Shown: one piece after another, positions 1 to 7,992 of the stretch | Layout of the letters: each line of letters begins with the position of its first letter | Numbering within the stretch: position 1 is the stretch's first letter | Assembly (NCBI RefSeq): GCF_003011965.1 | Contig: NZ_PXWG01000001.1 | Location: 124,001-188,000 of the forward strand | Direction: 5' to 3' | Source of the DNA: Streptosporangium nondiastaticum | GTDB lineage: Bacteria; Actinomycetota; Actinomycetes; Streptomycetales; Streptomycetaceae | DNA: 64,000 nt | Program-made: the position numbers and the translations under genes | The notes under the pieces: generated by a model | The model's database searches: none | What the model saw: only the letters and a program-made list of their open reading frames with translations | What the model was told of the DNA's origin: nothing

Positions 1-382
1 CCCGGTCGAATGGCAACGCGAGGTCGGCGGCCTGCCCCGTAGCGAGGCCGAGCACGAGGTACCGGTTGCCTCCGGTCCGGCCGCCGGGGAAGTCCCACAT
101 GGTGCGCCCCAGCGTGTTGCGCCACCGCCGCAGCAGCACGTCTCGGTAGGCACCGGCCTGGTAGTTCGGCTCGTCAAAGGCGAACGCGCGGGCAGCAGCG
201 GGATCGGGCAGGTTGACGATGTGCACACTTCCGGTGAGCGTGTCGCCGTCGTCGGCGAAGGTCGGCCCCCGGGCGATCATCTCCTCCGCGTACCCGTCCA
301 TATAGGCCCAATGCTCTTCGAGCAACTCCTCACGCAGCGGCAGGGAGCCGGTCCGGTCGCGGTGATAGCAGAGGAAATCCAT
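1..382 (-). CDS. YCII-related domain protein (3' end outside window)
   Basis: The frame is open from an ATG at 382 to the left edge, so about 127 N-terminal residues are present and the C-terminus is cut off. A Shine-Dalgarno-like AAGGAG/GGAGG stretch precedes the ATG. The product starts MDFLCYHRDRTGS and includes an EEHWAYMDGYAEEMIARGP stretch followed by GSVHIVNLPDPAAARAFAFD. This layout (conserved HW/Y near a helix, then an MI-RGP turn and a beta strand) fits the YCII-related dimeric alpha-beta barrel family. Members are small cytosolic proteins of mostly unknown function. I see no operon partner inside the window. The family call rests on pattern recognition. Confidence 0.7.
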   Translation of the reverse strand, partial: MDFLCYHRDRTGSLPLREELLEEHWAYMDGYAEEMIARGPTFADDGDTLTGSVHIVNLPDPAAARAFAFDEPNYQAGAYRDVLLRRWRNTLGRTMWDFPGGRTGGNRYLVLGLATGQAADLALPFDR

Positions 383-585
383 GCCCGCAGTGTCCCTTTA
401 AGGAGGTGACAAGGGCGAGCGGGTTTCACTGCGATGACCGCTCGACGGCCTCATCCGAGGTTAGCCAGGACCGAGACTACTGAGTGTGACTGCCAGATGG
501 GGAATCGAGCTGGCCGTACGCGGGGATTTTCCACTGGCCGCCGACAGGCAGCATCAATGTCAGACCCTGCAGGCATGCTGTGGCC

Positions 586-1806
586 ATGCGGATACTCTTC
601 CAAGGCGAATTCCACGTGGCCTACGGCCAGATGTACATCGATGGCCGGACCCGTGCCGAGTTGGACGAGGGGCCTGAAGCCGGCCTCCACGACTGTTTCA
701 TGGGGCAGAAGGCAGGGCTGTGCGGAGCGGCCGTCCCCGGGTACCTGCACCTGTCGACCGGTATGCACACCGGCTCCGTCCCCTTCACCGTCGAACTGCA
801 TCAGAAGGAGCCGCCTTTGGACTCTGACAACTGGGAGGACATCGTGGAGGCGTCGTTCCGTACAGCTTCCGATGACACGAGCCTGAACGACTGGGACGGA
901 GGATGGCGGGACCTCGGCCTGCCCTCGGGTACGTACCGGGCTCGCTACCACTGCCGGGGCATGGAGGAGGCCCGGGCCTGCGTGCGCAGTGCCGGTGAGC
1001 CCGTGCTGGACGAGTACCTTCTCCAGTTCTGGCCTGCCATGCCCGAGCCCGACCGTGTCGTGAAGGAGACGACCCGCTCGGCCGCGTACTGGCACGGGTG
1101 GGCGAGCGAACTGCCCCCGGCGCCCACACCTGAGGAACTGGCCGAGACAAGGCGTCTCGCCCGCGAGAGGGAGGAGCGAGAAAGGCAGGAACTGATAGAG
1201 CGTGCTGAGAAGAGGCAATGGGGTGGGCGCCTGCCCAGCGACCGGCTACGGAACGTCGGAGGCAACGTGGCCGGGATGGTGGACCTCGACGTCGCCCTCG
1301 TGCACGCGATCGACGAGGCCGGCCCGGACGTCCAGCGCGCGATAGCCCGCTGGGCCGCACACCAAGCCTGCGACGTGGCCGGGCTCAGCAGCGTGGACTG
1401 GATCGCCCGCGGCCTGGCGGAGCTGGTCCAGGGCGTGTCCTTCACCCCACCGCTGAACGACACACAGCAGTCATGGGATCTCCTCCTTTCCGATCCCCAG
1501 GTTCCCAGCACCACCATCACGCTGCCCCACGGCACCCCTAACGCCTCTCAGCAGGCCATGGCCTTCCCCGCCCTGACCGGGGCGGCAGACCCCGACCCGC
1601 TCCGAGCCGCGCTGGACGCGCTGTACGCTGCCTCCATCGCCTACGAAACCCGGTGGTATGACCTCTTCTCCGAGGTCCGCACCGCGTTCCCGCATACCGC
1701 CCACGCTCCACTGCCACCAGAGGACCACCCTCAGCGCCACGCAGCGGCCGCCAAGGCGAACTGCATCGTGTGGCGGCAGTCTCATGAACCGCCGCACAAG
1801 CACTGA
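586..1806 (+). CDS. hypothetical protein, about 406 aa
   Basis: A long frame with Streptomyces-like codon use. I chose the ATG at 586 (MRILFQGEFHVAYGQMYID); a GTG at 580 is in frame. The first 150 residues look beta-rich. The middle has a charged helix of R/E repeats (around residues 188-205), which could be a short coiled coil, followed by an Ala-rich helical C-terminal half with WAAHQACDVAGLSSVDW. There is no signal peptide or membrane segment. I do not recognise the family. The modular look (beta N-domain, linker helix, alpha C-domain) and the nearby SUKH-like gene would fit an immunity or defence-type accessory protein, but that is only a guess from context. Confidence 0.6.
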   Translation: MRILFQGEFHVAYGQMYIDGRTRAELDEGPEAGLHDCFMGQKAGLCGAAVPGYLHLSTGMHTGSVPFTVELHQKEPPLDSDNWEDIVEASFRTASDDTSLNDWDGGWRDLGLPSGTYRARYHCRGMEEARACVRSAGEPVLDEYLLQFWPAMPEPDRVVKETTRSAAYWHGWASELPPAPTPEELAETRRLAREREERERQELIERAEKRQWGGRLPSDRLRNVGGNVAGMVDLDVALVHAIDEAGPDVQRAIARWAAHQACDVAGLSSVDWIARGLAELVQGVSFTPPLNDTQQSWDLLLSDPQVPSTTITLPHGTPNASQQAMAFPALTGAADPDPLRAALDALYAASIAYETRWYDLFSEVRTAFPHTAHAPLPPEDHPQRHAAAAKANCIVWRQSHEPPHKH

Positions 1807-2502
1807 CCCGCGGCCGCGACGCGTCAAAGACAGGCCGCCACGTCGTATGCGCTGCTTGGCGGGTCGTGTTACCCGGCGCGAGGTGAGTGACGGGCGTGGT
1901 CCCGGCTCGGCCGAGGCGGGGAGCGAGCCTCGGGTGCCGTCGCCTCGGCCGGCGTCCGCCGTCGACGAAGCTGGTGCCAGTTGTGCCAGTTGCGCCAGCC
2001 GCGCCGGTCCGCTGCTCAGAGGTTCTCGCCAGTGGGGTGGAGCACAGCCTCTGCGATTGTTCGCACGCGCTCCCACGCGATGCCCGTCCACTGTTCGACG
2101 GCGAGAGGATGGTCGGTGGGTTCGCGCTCGACGAAGGGGCGCTCATCGACCGGGCGGGCGTGGACGTCGGGTCTTCAGATTGAGGGTCGTGGGCGAGTAG
2201 GCCGGCAGCTCCGCGTGGCGCGCGCCGCAGCACGAGCAGGTGAGCCGAGGTCATTGGGCATGACGTGGAGCTTAAGGATCGACTTGGATCCCGTTCGTCC
2301 CGGTAGGTACGCCGGCTGGTAGCGCGTTTGTCAGGAAGGAAGAGAGATGCGTGTGGACCATGCGGGCCCGGGAGCGGCGCGGACGTCTGCCTGCCTGCCC
2401 TGTCGGCGATGCCGACGCACTTTCTTCTACCTGCGCACCGCGCCGTCGCGGCTGCGGCACACCGTGCTCCGCGCGGGAATGCCGGTGACGGGGGAGCACT
2501 AC
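1807..2502. other. intergenic region, mostly decayed sequence
   Basis: No intact gene is visible between the hypothetical protein gene and the SUKH-like gene. Frames here are Arg/Pro/Ser-rich shadows. The only coding-looking part is a minus-strand stretch at 2016-2174, listed separately. No clear terminator hairpin, promoter pair or RNA gene was seen. Confidence 0.4.
2016..2174 (-). pseudogene. possible C-terminal gene remnant
   Basis: An open minus-strand stretch of 52 codons follows an in-frame TGA at 2177..2175 and ends in TGA at 2018..2016. It reads DERPFVEREPTDHPL, then AVEQWTGIAWERVRTIAEA and ends LHPTGENL. The composition is balanced and protein-like, with an amphipathic helix, unlike the Arg/Pro-rich frames around it. 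There is no usable start codon inside it, so it is probably the 3' end of a gene whose 5' part is lost. Family not recognised. Confidence 0.3.
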
Positions 2503-3027
2503 TCAGGGCTTGATCAGTGGGTTATAGGGCTCGCCCTCTGGTGTGAAGATCAGGGTGAAGTCCCTGCCTGCCTCGGTGGCGACCTTGTGCAGGCGAGCCA
2601 GGACATCGGTCTCGGGGGGAAGGTCAATGCCGAGGGCTGCGGCCGCACGGTCCCGCTGGGCTATCAGATCGGGCGTGTCCTCCAGATACTCGGCAGCCAG
2701 CTCGCCGCTCTCCTCCGCAGTGAACACGCGGCAGTCGCGCCACCAAGGGACGACCAAGAGCAGCTGAAGCAGCTCCTTCAGACCGATCGCGATCAGCGCC
2801 GCGCCGCCTTCAGAGTCCGCATACAGAACCGGACGCTCTTCACCGCCCTCGCCGCAGAAGAAGTACGTTCCCCCGGCACCGTCACCCGCGAAGCCCTCCA
2901 GTGCAGCACCCGAGGCAAGGTGGACATCTTCGACATGGTCGCTCCGGTCGAGGTCGAAGTCGCCCGGCCAGGCCAGGAAGTCGGCGGCTTCGTCGTGCGA
3001 GGCAATGGCAGTGATCAGTGAGTGCAT
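2503..3027 (-). CDS. SUKH/SMI1-KNR4-like protein
   Basis: A 174-residue product starting at ATG 3027 (MHSLITAIASHDEAADFL); a GTG at 3036 is the alternative. The core GAALEGFAGDGAGGTYFF, followed by RPVLYADSEGGAALIA and a helix LKELLQLLL, matches the usual SMI1/KNR4 (SUKH) arrangement: a small acidic strand, a glycine turn and the 'YxDSEGxA' strand before a helix. SUKH proteins are often immunity proteins against contact-dependent or polymorphic toxins. No toxin gene is visible nearby, so the role here is open. The C-terminal 60 residues are a charged helical extension. Expected to be cytosolic. Confidence 0.65.
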   Translation of the reverse strand: MHSLITAIASHDEAADFLAWPGDFDLDRSDHVEDVHLASGAALEGFAGDGAGGTYFFCGEGGEERPVLYADSEGGAALIAIGLKELLQLLLVVPWWRDCRVFTAEESGELAAEYLEDTPDLIAQRDRAAAALGIDLPPETDVLARLHKVATEAGRDFTLIFTPEGEPYNPLIKP

Positions 3028-3268
3028 GCGTCGCACCTTAGCGACCAGGACTGACAGTTACGTGCTCGCGGGCGTCGGCGGCCGTCCGAGACGGCGGCGC
3101 AGTCGTGCCGTGCGCGGACATCGCGGCCGGTCCGCATTCTTGGATCTCTGGCTTTCATTCCGTGCGGGCCTGCTTCAGGCAGACATTCGGCGAGATCCCG
3201 GGTGAGCCCTCGTGACGTTGGTGGGGGCGGGGGCGGGGGGCGAACGGACGCCGCCGCTGAGTACGAGC

Positions 3269-3826
3269 TCAACCGGACGGCGTGTCCGAGGACCATATGC
3301 CGAACCACTGCTCGGCGCCGTACTCCTGGAACCGCTCCACCTCGGTGAACCCCAGCTTCGCCGCGAGGCGCATTGCCCGGTCGTTGGCGGTCCGGGTGCA
3401 GAGCGCCACCGGCTCGCCGGGAAGAGCGTTGGCGAACCAGTCAAGTGCCGCTGCGCACGCCTCAGCGGCGTAGCCGCGTCCCCACGCCTCCGGCTGGAAC
3501 ATGTAGCCGAGCTCGGCCTCCCCGCCATTCGGACGAACGCGCCCCGGACGTTCTGCGTCGCGTCGATCGAGCGTGATCATGCCGATCATCGTTCCGTCGA
3601 GATCGATCACGAAAAGGCCAGGGCGCCGCCCAGGCACTTCGGGCACCGCGAGCTCAAGTTCATCACGCGGTCGCGGGCCACCGATGTAGGTGCCCACCTC
3701 TGGCGATGCGAACAGCTTGATGAACGCCGCACGGTCCCGGGCCCCGGACTCGCGGAGCACCAGCCGCTCGGTCCTGATCGGAGCAGGTGGCCATGCGACG
3801 GGGCCAAGCTCAGTCATGGCGGGCAA
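3269..3826 (-). CDS. GNAT family N-acetyltransferase (RimJ/RimL type)
   Basis: A 185-residue product with the usual GNAT order. It opens with PIRTERLVLRESGARDRAAF, then a beta-bulge strand GLFVIDLDGTMIGMITLDRR, a conserved AELGYMFQPEAWGRGYAAEA acetyl-CoA loop (R/Q-x-x-G-x-G/A version: W-G-R-G-Y-A), and the C-terminal strand VALCTRTANDRAMRLAAKLGFTEVERF. These enzymes transfer acetyl from acetyl-CoA to an amine on a protein, antibiotic or metabolite; the substrate cannot be told from sequence. The gene stands alone, with about 240 bp of apparently empty sequence on its 3' side. Confidence 0.9.
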   Translation of the reverse strand: MPAMTELGPVAWPPAPIRTERLVLRESGARDRAAFIKLFASPEVGTYIGGPRPRDELELAVPEVPGRRPGLFVIDLDGTMIGMITLDRRDAERPGRVRPNGGEAELGYMFQPEAWGRGYAAEACAAALDWFANALPGEPVALCTRTANDRAMRLAAKLGFTEVERFQEYGAEQWFGIWSSDTPSG

Positions 3827-3827
3827 C

Positions 3828-4052
3828 CTATCGCATGCCCGCTGGGCGATGCGTTCCCGTCTCGTTCCTGGTCATGAGCTCCGGCGCATACCTGGGCCGG
3901 CTTGCGGCGCCGATCGTGCTCGCCGTAATCCGCCGCATCCAGGGCCGCGCGCCGTCCGGTAACTGATCGGGATCGTCCGGCCGGTCCTCGTCGTGACGCA
4001 GCATCCGGCCCGCGACGCGGCCGTGCCGGGCGGAGTCTCCGATGGTGAACAT
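3828..4052 (-). pseudogene. MerR-family regulator N-terminal fragment
   Basis: The minus frame from the ATG at 4052 begins MFTIGDSARHGRVAGRMLRH. This closely follows the start of BltR-type MerR regulators (MFTIGDFARLGRVSVRMLRHYD). After DEDRPDDPDQLPDG the similarity is lost: the second half of the HTH, the wing and the dimer helix are missing, and the frame ends in unrelated sequence. I read this as a truncated, non-functional relic. No partner pump or effector domain remains beside it. Confidence 0.55.
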
Positions 4053-4339
4053 GACGGCTCCGAGTTGTCCGAGTCGATCGCCTGACACGGGGTGAGGGGC
4101 AAGAACTTACCTACTGCCCCGCGGTCTGCCGCGGCCGTTCGCTCGGGTGGTGGGGGCGGACAGGGCGGGTCGCTGGGGCTGCGGGCCTGCACAGCCGTCC
4201 GGCGTGGTGGCCGGTTCTGCATTGTGGGGGTGAAGGGGCGCACAACTTCTTTGGGGCGTGGCGTGTCTGTGTGGGCACGGAGACGGCCGTCCCGCGCACA
4301 TCCATCAACCGGCACCATGCGACTTCCACGGAGGACACA

Positions 4340-4786
4340 GTGAAGCGTGCTGTACGTACCCGCGTTGCGGGAGCTGCGGTGCTCGCCGCCACCACCGTCA
4401 CCGCGCTGGCCGTGGGCACCGGAACGTCCGTCGCCGCTCCGGCCCCCGCCGCCGCCACGTACAACAAGGAGTGCGGCGCCGGATACGCGCACGTCAATCA
4501 GATCCCGATCCCGGGCCGCGGGACGGTCTTCCTGGCCTATAACGCCGCCGCGGGCAAGAACTGCGTGGTCACCAAGCGGGACACCTCGTCCGGCTCGCCG
4601 CTGTGGGTGGGTTCCTGGCTGCAGCGCAACCAGGAACTGAAGTCGAAGCAGGAGCAGTACGGCTTCTTCACCTCGTACTCGGGGCCGGTCTATCTGGACG
4701 CCAAGGGCAAGTGCGTCGACTGGGGCGGCGAGATCGACGGCTACGTCGTGGCCCGGTACAAGACAAACTGCGGCACCCTGGTCTAG
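4340..4786 (+). CDS. secreted spore-associated protein A-like protein
   Basis: GTG at 4340 follows an ACGGAGGA ribosome-binding site at the right distance. The 148-residue product starts with a Sec signal peptide (MKRAVRTR, then an Ala/Val-rich hydrophobic stretch, then AAPAPAAA). The mature part begins ATYNKECGAGYAHVNQIPI, with GTVFLAYNAAAGKNCVVTKR and GKCVDWGGEIDGYV further on. This is the pattern of streptomycete spore-associated protein A, a small extracellular protein of unknown biochemical role that stays with spores. Three Cys in the mature part plus CGTLV at the C-terminus (ECG, NCVV, KCVD, NCG) suggest two disulfides. The last codons and stop are partly duplicated just downstream. 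Confidence 0.8.
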   Translation: MKRAVRTRVAGAAVLAATTVTALAVGTGTSVAAPAPAAATYNKECGAGYAHVNQIPIPGRGTVFLAYNAAAGKNCVVTKRDTSSGSPLWVGSWLQRNQELKSKQEQYGFFTSYSGPVYLDAKGKCVDWGGEIDGYVVARYKTNCGTLV

Positions 4787-4837
4787 TCGGCAATCGGCAA
4801 TCGGCAGTGGGCACCCTGGCCTGGTCGGCAATCGGCA
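4772..4837. repeat. imperfect tandem duplication of the 3' end of the SpaA-like gene
   Basis: Two 28-bp copies, 4772-4799 and 4810-4837 (period 38 bp), differ at two positions. Copy 1 contains the last codons GGCACCCTGG TC and the stop TAG of the upstream gene. In copy 2 the stop has become TGG. A shorter TCGGCAATCGGCA motif also recurs inside. This looks like a small slippage-type duplication that took the gene's end with it. Confidence 0.75.
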
Positions 4838-5124
4838 GTCGGTCCGCTGACCCGGGGCCGAGGCGGTGGGCGGAGCGACAGGCAGGATGTACGACCCTGC
4901 CTTTCGCTCCGCTCCACGCTCCCGCGCACGGGGCCGGGCAGGTGCCCGGCGGTCGGATCGGCGCCATGAGCGTGCCGGCCCTGGACCCGTCCGGAGGCGG
5001 CGTGCGGCGCCGGGGCCGCTCTGGTTGTCACCGTCGATCCCGTGCTCCTCTCGGCCGCCGGGCCGCGGATCGCTCCGCCCGCAGAGGCGGCAGGGCTCGT
5101 GCTGCGCCGCCCGCCCCGCCTGGG
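4838..5124. other. intergenic, convergent gene ends
   Basis: This lies between the SpaA-like gene (+) and a GNAT gene (-), which converge here. No complete gene is visible. One plus frame around 5015-5110 reads like ordinary protein (GAALVVTVDPVLLSAAGPR) but lacks a start and may be a relic. No clear intrinsic terminator was found. Confidence 0.3.
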
Positions 5125-5643
5125 TCAGTGCCTATCGGGGGAGGGATGGTCGTCCCGGGCCAGGGCGTAGACGGTGCAAGGGCGGTTGAGGACGGAGTCC
5201 TCACGCAGGGGTGTGAATCCGAGGCGTCGGGCGACGGCGGACGAAGCGGTGTTGCCGTGATGGATCATGGCGGTGATCTGTGTGAGCTCCAGGGAGCCGA
5301 AGCCCCAGGCGAGAACGGCTTGGGCCGCTTCGGTGGCGTAGCCCTGTCCCCAATGGGCCCGGGCGAACGTCCAGCCGATCTCGGTCTCGCCGAAGTCCTC
5401 CCACCAGTGCAGGCCGCAGCGTCCGATCGTCTCTCCGGTGCTGCGCAGTGTGACGGCGCACAGTCCGTGGCCACGCCGCGTCCACTGCTGCTGTATGTCG
5501 CGCAGGCGCGCTGCGGCCTGCTCCCGGGTATAGCCGCCGACGAACCGTTTCACTTCTTCGTCGGCGTGGAGTCGCACCCACCAGTCGACGTTGACGTCGG
5601 TTTCGGTGAGCGGGCGCAGCCGGAGGCGTTCGGTGGTGATCAC
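5125..5643 (-). CDS. GNAT family N-acetyltransferase
   Basis: The start is GTG at 5643, giving VITTERLRLRPLTETDVNVD, the classic RimJ/RimL opening. The 172-residue product continues with VTLRSTGETIGRCGLHWW, ETEIGWTFARAHWGQGYATE (acetyl-CoA loop H-W-G-Q-G-Y-A) and NTASSAVARRLGFTPLRED. A longer in-frame start at 5778 would add a Ser/Arg-rich stretch that is not typical of the family. It acts as an acetyl-CoA-dependent amine acetyltransferase on an unknown substrate. It lies just downstream of the MFS pump gene on the same strand but starts 44 bp upstream of that gene's stop, in a different frame, so co-transcription with the pump is possible. Confidence 0.88.
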   Translation of the reverse strand: MITTERLRLRPLTETDVNVDWWVRLHADEEVKRFVGGYTREQAAARLRDIQQQWTRRGHGLCAVTLRSTGETIGRCGLHWWEDFGETEIGWTFARAHWGQGYATEAAQAVLAWGFGSLELTQITAMIHHGNTASSAVARRLGFTPLREDSVLNRPCTVYALARDDHPSPDRH

Positions 5644-5686
5644 TGTGGCTTGGTCCTCGGTGTCGATAAGTGTTCGGGACGGAACG

Positions 5687-6886
5687 CTACTTGGCCGGTG
5701 ACGGCTGCTGCGCCTGTGCTGTGAGGGCGGGCTGTGGCACGTGCCGGCGGATGACGGTGTGCGCTGCTTCTGCCGCACCGAGGCCGAGCGCGATGAACGC
5801 CGCGCCGACGGGGCCGAGCCAGTAGGGGCCGAACCACGCCATCGCGACTTGCCCGACCAGGGGGGCGACCGAGACGCCGACGTAGACCATCGCCGAGGCG
5901 AGGCCGGTGAGCAAGGGCGCCGCCGTGGGCAGGGCGGTGATCAGGCGGTGGGTCTGCGGTGCCAGCAATCCCCATCCGCACACGCCCCAGACGAGGAGTG
6001 CCACGACGGCGGAGGGCAGGTGTGCGCTCGTCCACGGCAGCAGGGCGAAGTCGATCGCTGCCACGGTGATCGCGACGTTGATGACGCGGCGGCTGCCGAG
6101 GCGGTCGATGAGGCTGCCGGAGCCGAGGGTTCCTGCGGTGGCGGCCAGGCCCCACACGAACAGGAGGGCGGCGAGGGTGGTGCCGCTGCCGCCGGTGGCG
6201 CGGTCGAGGGATGCGCCGATGAAGGAGTAGACGGTGAACAGGCCGGTGTAGACGAGGAAGGTGGTGAGCAGGGTCAGGCCGATGCGGCGGTCGGCGAGCG
6301 GGGCGACGCGGGTGCGCAGTGGGACTGCGGGTGGTGTGGGGAGGGCGGGCAGGAGCAGGGTGATGCCCACGGCGGCGAGTATGCCGAGTGCGGAGACGAA
6401 CATCATGGTGGCGCGCCAGTTGCCGGTGAGGCTGCCGATCGCCGTGCCGATGGGTGCGCCGAGGGCGGTCGCGGCGCTGAGGCCGGTCATGACGGTGGCG
6501 ATGGCGCGGCCGCGACGCTCCGGTGGCGCGAGCGCGGCGGCTGCGGCGACCGCGGCGGGGGTGACCATGGCGCCGCCGAGTCCGGCGAGTGCTCGCGCGG
6601 CCAGGGCGACGCCGAAGACGGGGACGAAGGCTGTGATGAGGTTGCCCGCGGTGAAGATCACGAACCCGGTGAGGAACAGCGTGCGGCGCGGCCAGCGGGT
6701 GGTGAACGTCGCCATGACGGGGCCGAGCACGGCGTAGGTGAAGGCGTACGCGGTGAGCAGCCAGCCGGCGGTGCCGACGGGGATGCCCAGGGAATCCGCC
6801 GCGTCCGGCAGGATGCCGGCGATGACGAAGCTGTCGGTGCCGATGGCGAACAATCCGGCGGCAAGGACGATGAGTGACCGGTACAC
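5687..6886 (-). CDS. MFS drug-efflux transporter, 12 TM (DHA1-like)
   Basis: A GTG start at 6886 gives a 399-residue membrane protein. Around residues 13-45 it has TDSFVIAGILPDAADSLGIP, like the TEF-x-x-x-G-L-L-P start of Cml/AraJ-type efflux pumps. TM1-TM2 are followed by the VMATFTTRWPRRTLFL loop (motif A variant D/T-R-x-x-R-R). A GAPIGTAIGSLTGNWRATM stretch in TM5 resembles motif C. It probably exports a small hydrophobic compound by proton antiport. An Rrf2-type repressor gene lies upstream on the same strand, and a matching 23-bp palindrome sits before each gene, so induction by a ligand or redox signal of the Rrf2 protein is likely. Confidence 0.9.
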   Translation of the reverse strand: MYRSLIVLAAGLFAIGTDSFVIAGILPDAADSLGIPVGTAGWLLTAYAFTYAVLGPVMATFTTRWPRRTLFLTGFVIFTAGNLITAFVPVFGVALAARALAGLGGAMVTPAAVAAAAALAPPERRGRAIATVMTGLSAATALGAPIGTAIGSLTGNWRATMMFVSALGILAAVGITLLLPALPTPPAVPLRTRVAPLADRRIGLTLLTTFLVYTGLFTVYSFIGASLDRATGGSGTTLAALLFVWGLAATAGTLGSGSLIDRLGSRRVINVAITVAAIDFALLPWTSAHLPSAVVALLVWGVCGWGLLAPQTHRLITALPTAAPLLTGLASAMVYVGVSVAPLVGQVAMAWFGPYWLGPVGAAFIALGLGAAEAAHTVIRRHVPQPALTAQAQQPSPAK

Positions 6887-6909
6887 GGGGGAGGGGCCTC
6901 CGGGAATTT

Positions 6910-6932
6910 GATGTAACAGAAATGGTTACGAC
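6910..6932. promoter_or_regulatory. Rrf2-type operator before the MFS gene
   Basis: A dyad with arms GTAAC and GTTAC separated by 7 bp, flanked by matching GAT/GAC ends, sits 24-46 bp upstream of the MFS start. Read on the minus strand it matches the element at 7458-7480 in 18 of 23 positions, including CTGTTAC and the ATTTCTG/ATTCTG centre. Finding two copies, one before the repressor gene and one before the pump gene, is strong internal evidence for an operator. Confidence 0.75.
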
Positions 6933-6998
6933 AATGCTCCGAAAAGAGACCGGCCCTCAGGGACCGGCCGATGTGAACTGTGAATCGAACCGCTGATG

Positions 6999-7430
6999 TT
7001 AGGGGGCAACCGTCTCCCTCAGCACGTCGGCGATGGTGACGGCGGCCAGTTCGCGCTTCATCGACTCCTCCGCGCGGTCGTACGCCTCTCGCAATACGGG
7101 CGGGATGCCGATCCCGATGGGGCACTTCTGGTTGGGGGTGGCGGGGTGCAGGGCGAGGAGCGGCTCGTGTTCGACGGCGAGGTAGACATCCCTCAGGGTG
7201 ATCGACTCCGGGGCGCGGGTCAGCAGCCAGCCCGCCCCCTGACCTCGCCGCGACTCGACCAGGCCCGCATCGCGCAGGCTTCCAAGGGTGCGGCGGATGA
7301 CGACAGGGTTGGTGTTGACGCTGTCGGCGATCTGGTCGGAGGTGACGATGCCGTCCGTGCGCTTGGGGCAGACCAGGGCCATCCACGTCAGCGTGTGCGT
7401 GGCCACGGTCATGCGGCTGCTCGCGCCCAT
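6999..7430 (-). CDS. Rrf2-family transcriptional repressor
   Basis: ATG at 7430 gives 143 residues beginning MGASSRMTVATHTLTWMALV. The winged helix follows: SDQIADSVNTNPVVIRRTLG is the recognition part (compare TSEEIAxSVNTNPVVVRRILG in YwnA-type Rrf2 proteins), then LRDAGLVESRRGQGAGWLLTR as the wing and ITLRDVYLAVE. Only one Cys (KCPIG) is present, so this is the YwnA-like group without a three-Cys Fe-S site. It probably represses itself and the downstream MFS pump through the two palindromes. The ligand is unknown; a single Cys could allow thiol-based sensing. Confidence 0.9.
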   Translation of the reverse strand: MGASSRMTVATHTLTWMALVCPKRTDGIVTSDQIADSVNTNPVVIRRTLGSLRDAGLVESRRGQGAGWLLTRAPESITLRDVYLAVEHEPLLALHPATPNQKCPIGIGIPPVLREAYDRAEESMKRELAAVTIADVLRETVAP

Positions 7431-7457
7431 CGAAGTCCCCCGTCTCCCGTCCTCTGT

Positions 7458-7480
7458 GTCGCAACTGATTCTGTTACGAC
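7458..7480. promoter_or_regulatory. Rrf2-type operator before the repressor gene
   Basis: The dyad GTCG-C-AAC ... GTTACGAC is 28-50 bp upstream of the Rrf2 start. It shares the GTCGYAAC and CTGTTAC half sites with the element before the MFS gene. This implies autoregulation. Confidence 0.75.
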
Positions 7481-7659
7481 TCGGGGTCGTGTGTCCAGCC
7501 CGTGCGTGCCATCGCCGAACCGTCGCCGGGGATGGGCGGGCGCTGGTGCTGCGGACACGTCCTTCGCACTCAAGACGGTGACGCCCACGCCGGACGGCGG
7601 GTACGTGGTGCGGTGGGACCACCTCACAGTGTGCGTCACGACCAGACGCTGGCCTCGCT

Positions 7660-7929
7660 GACGGCGAGCGGGGTGGTTTCGGCTGAGAGCTCGCTGAAGG
7701 TCACGGGAGCGGTGATGGCCGAGAGCACGCTCGACGTCACAGGCCGAGAGCACGCCCGACGTGACAGGCACGCTCACGGCGCCGGTCCGTAAGAGGCGAC
7801 TCGATCAAGATGTACGTCACCAACGACGACACGTCCATCTGGTTCAGCAAACTGGCCGTGCAGCTTCGGCGGCGGCCGTACGGGGAGGACTCGGGGCTCG
7901 CGGGCCTCAGCATGATCGCCGAGGAGTGA
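7660..7929 (+). pseudogene. frame-shifted gene remnant
   Basis: Three frames carry joined pieces of protein-like sequence: VSAESSLKVTGAVMAESTLD (about 7680-7740), then GTLTAPV, then GDSIKMYVTNDDTSIWFSKL and a tail ending GLSMIAEE with TGA at 7927-7929. The repeated ESxLxVTG motif suggests a beta-helical or fibre-like repeat protein. The last piece could be expressed alone from ATG 7810 (39 residues). I do not recognise the family. The shifts between adjoining motifs point to decay. The rest of 7481-7992 holds nothing I can name. Confidence 0.4.
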
Positions 7930-7992
7930 CCCGGCCGGCCGGCGAAACGCATCGGGATCGTGCCTGTTCAGAGGCACGAGCCCAATGTCGTG

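Noticed and set aside
5741..6877. A 378-codon plus-strand frame opposite the MFS gene
   Set aside because: Gly/Asp/Glu-rich text typical of antisense to a GC-rich membrane protein gene; no start signal.
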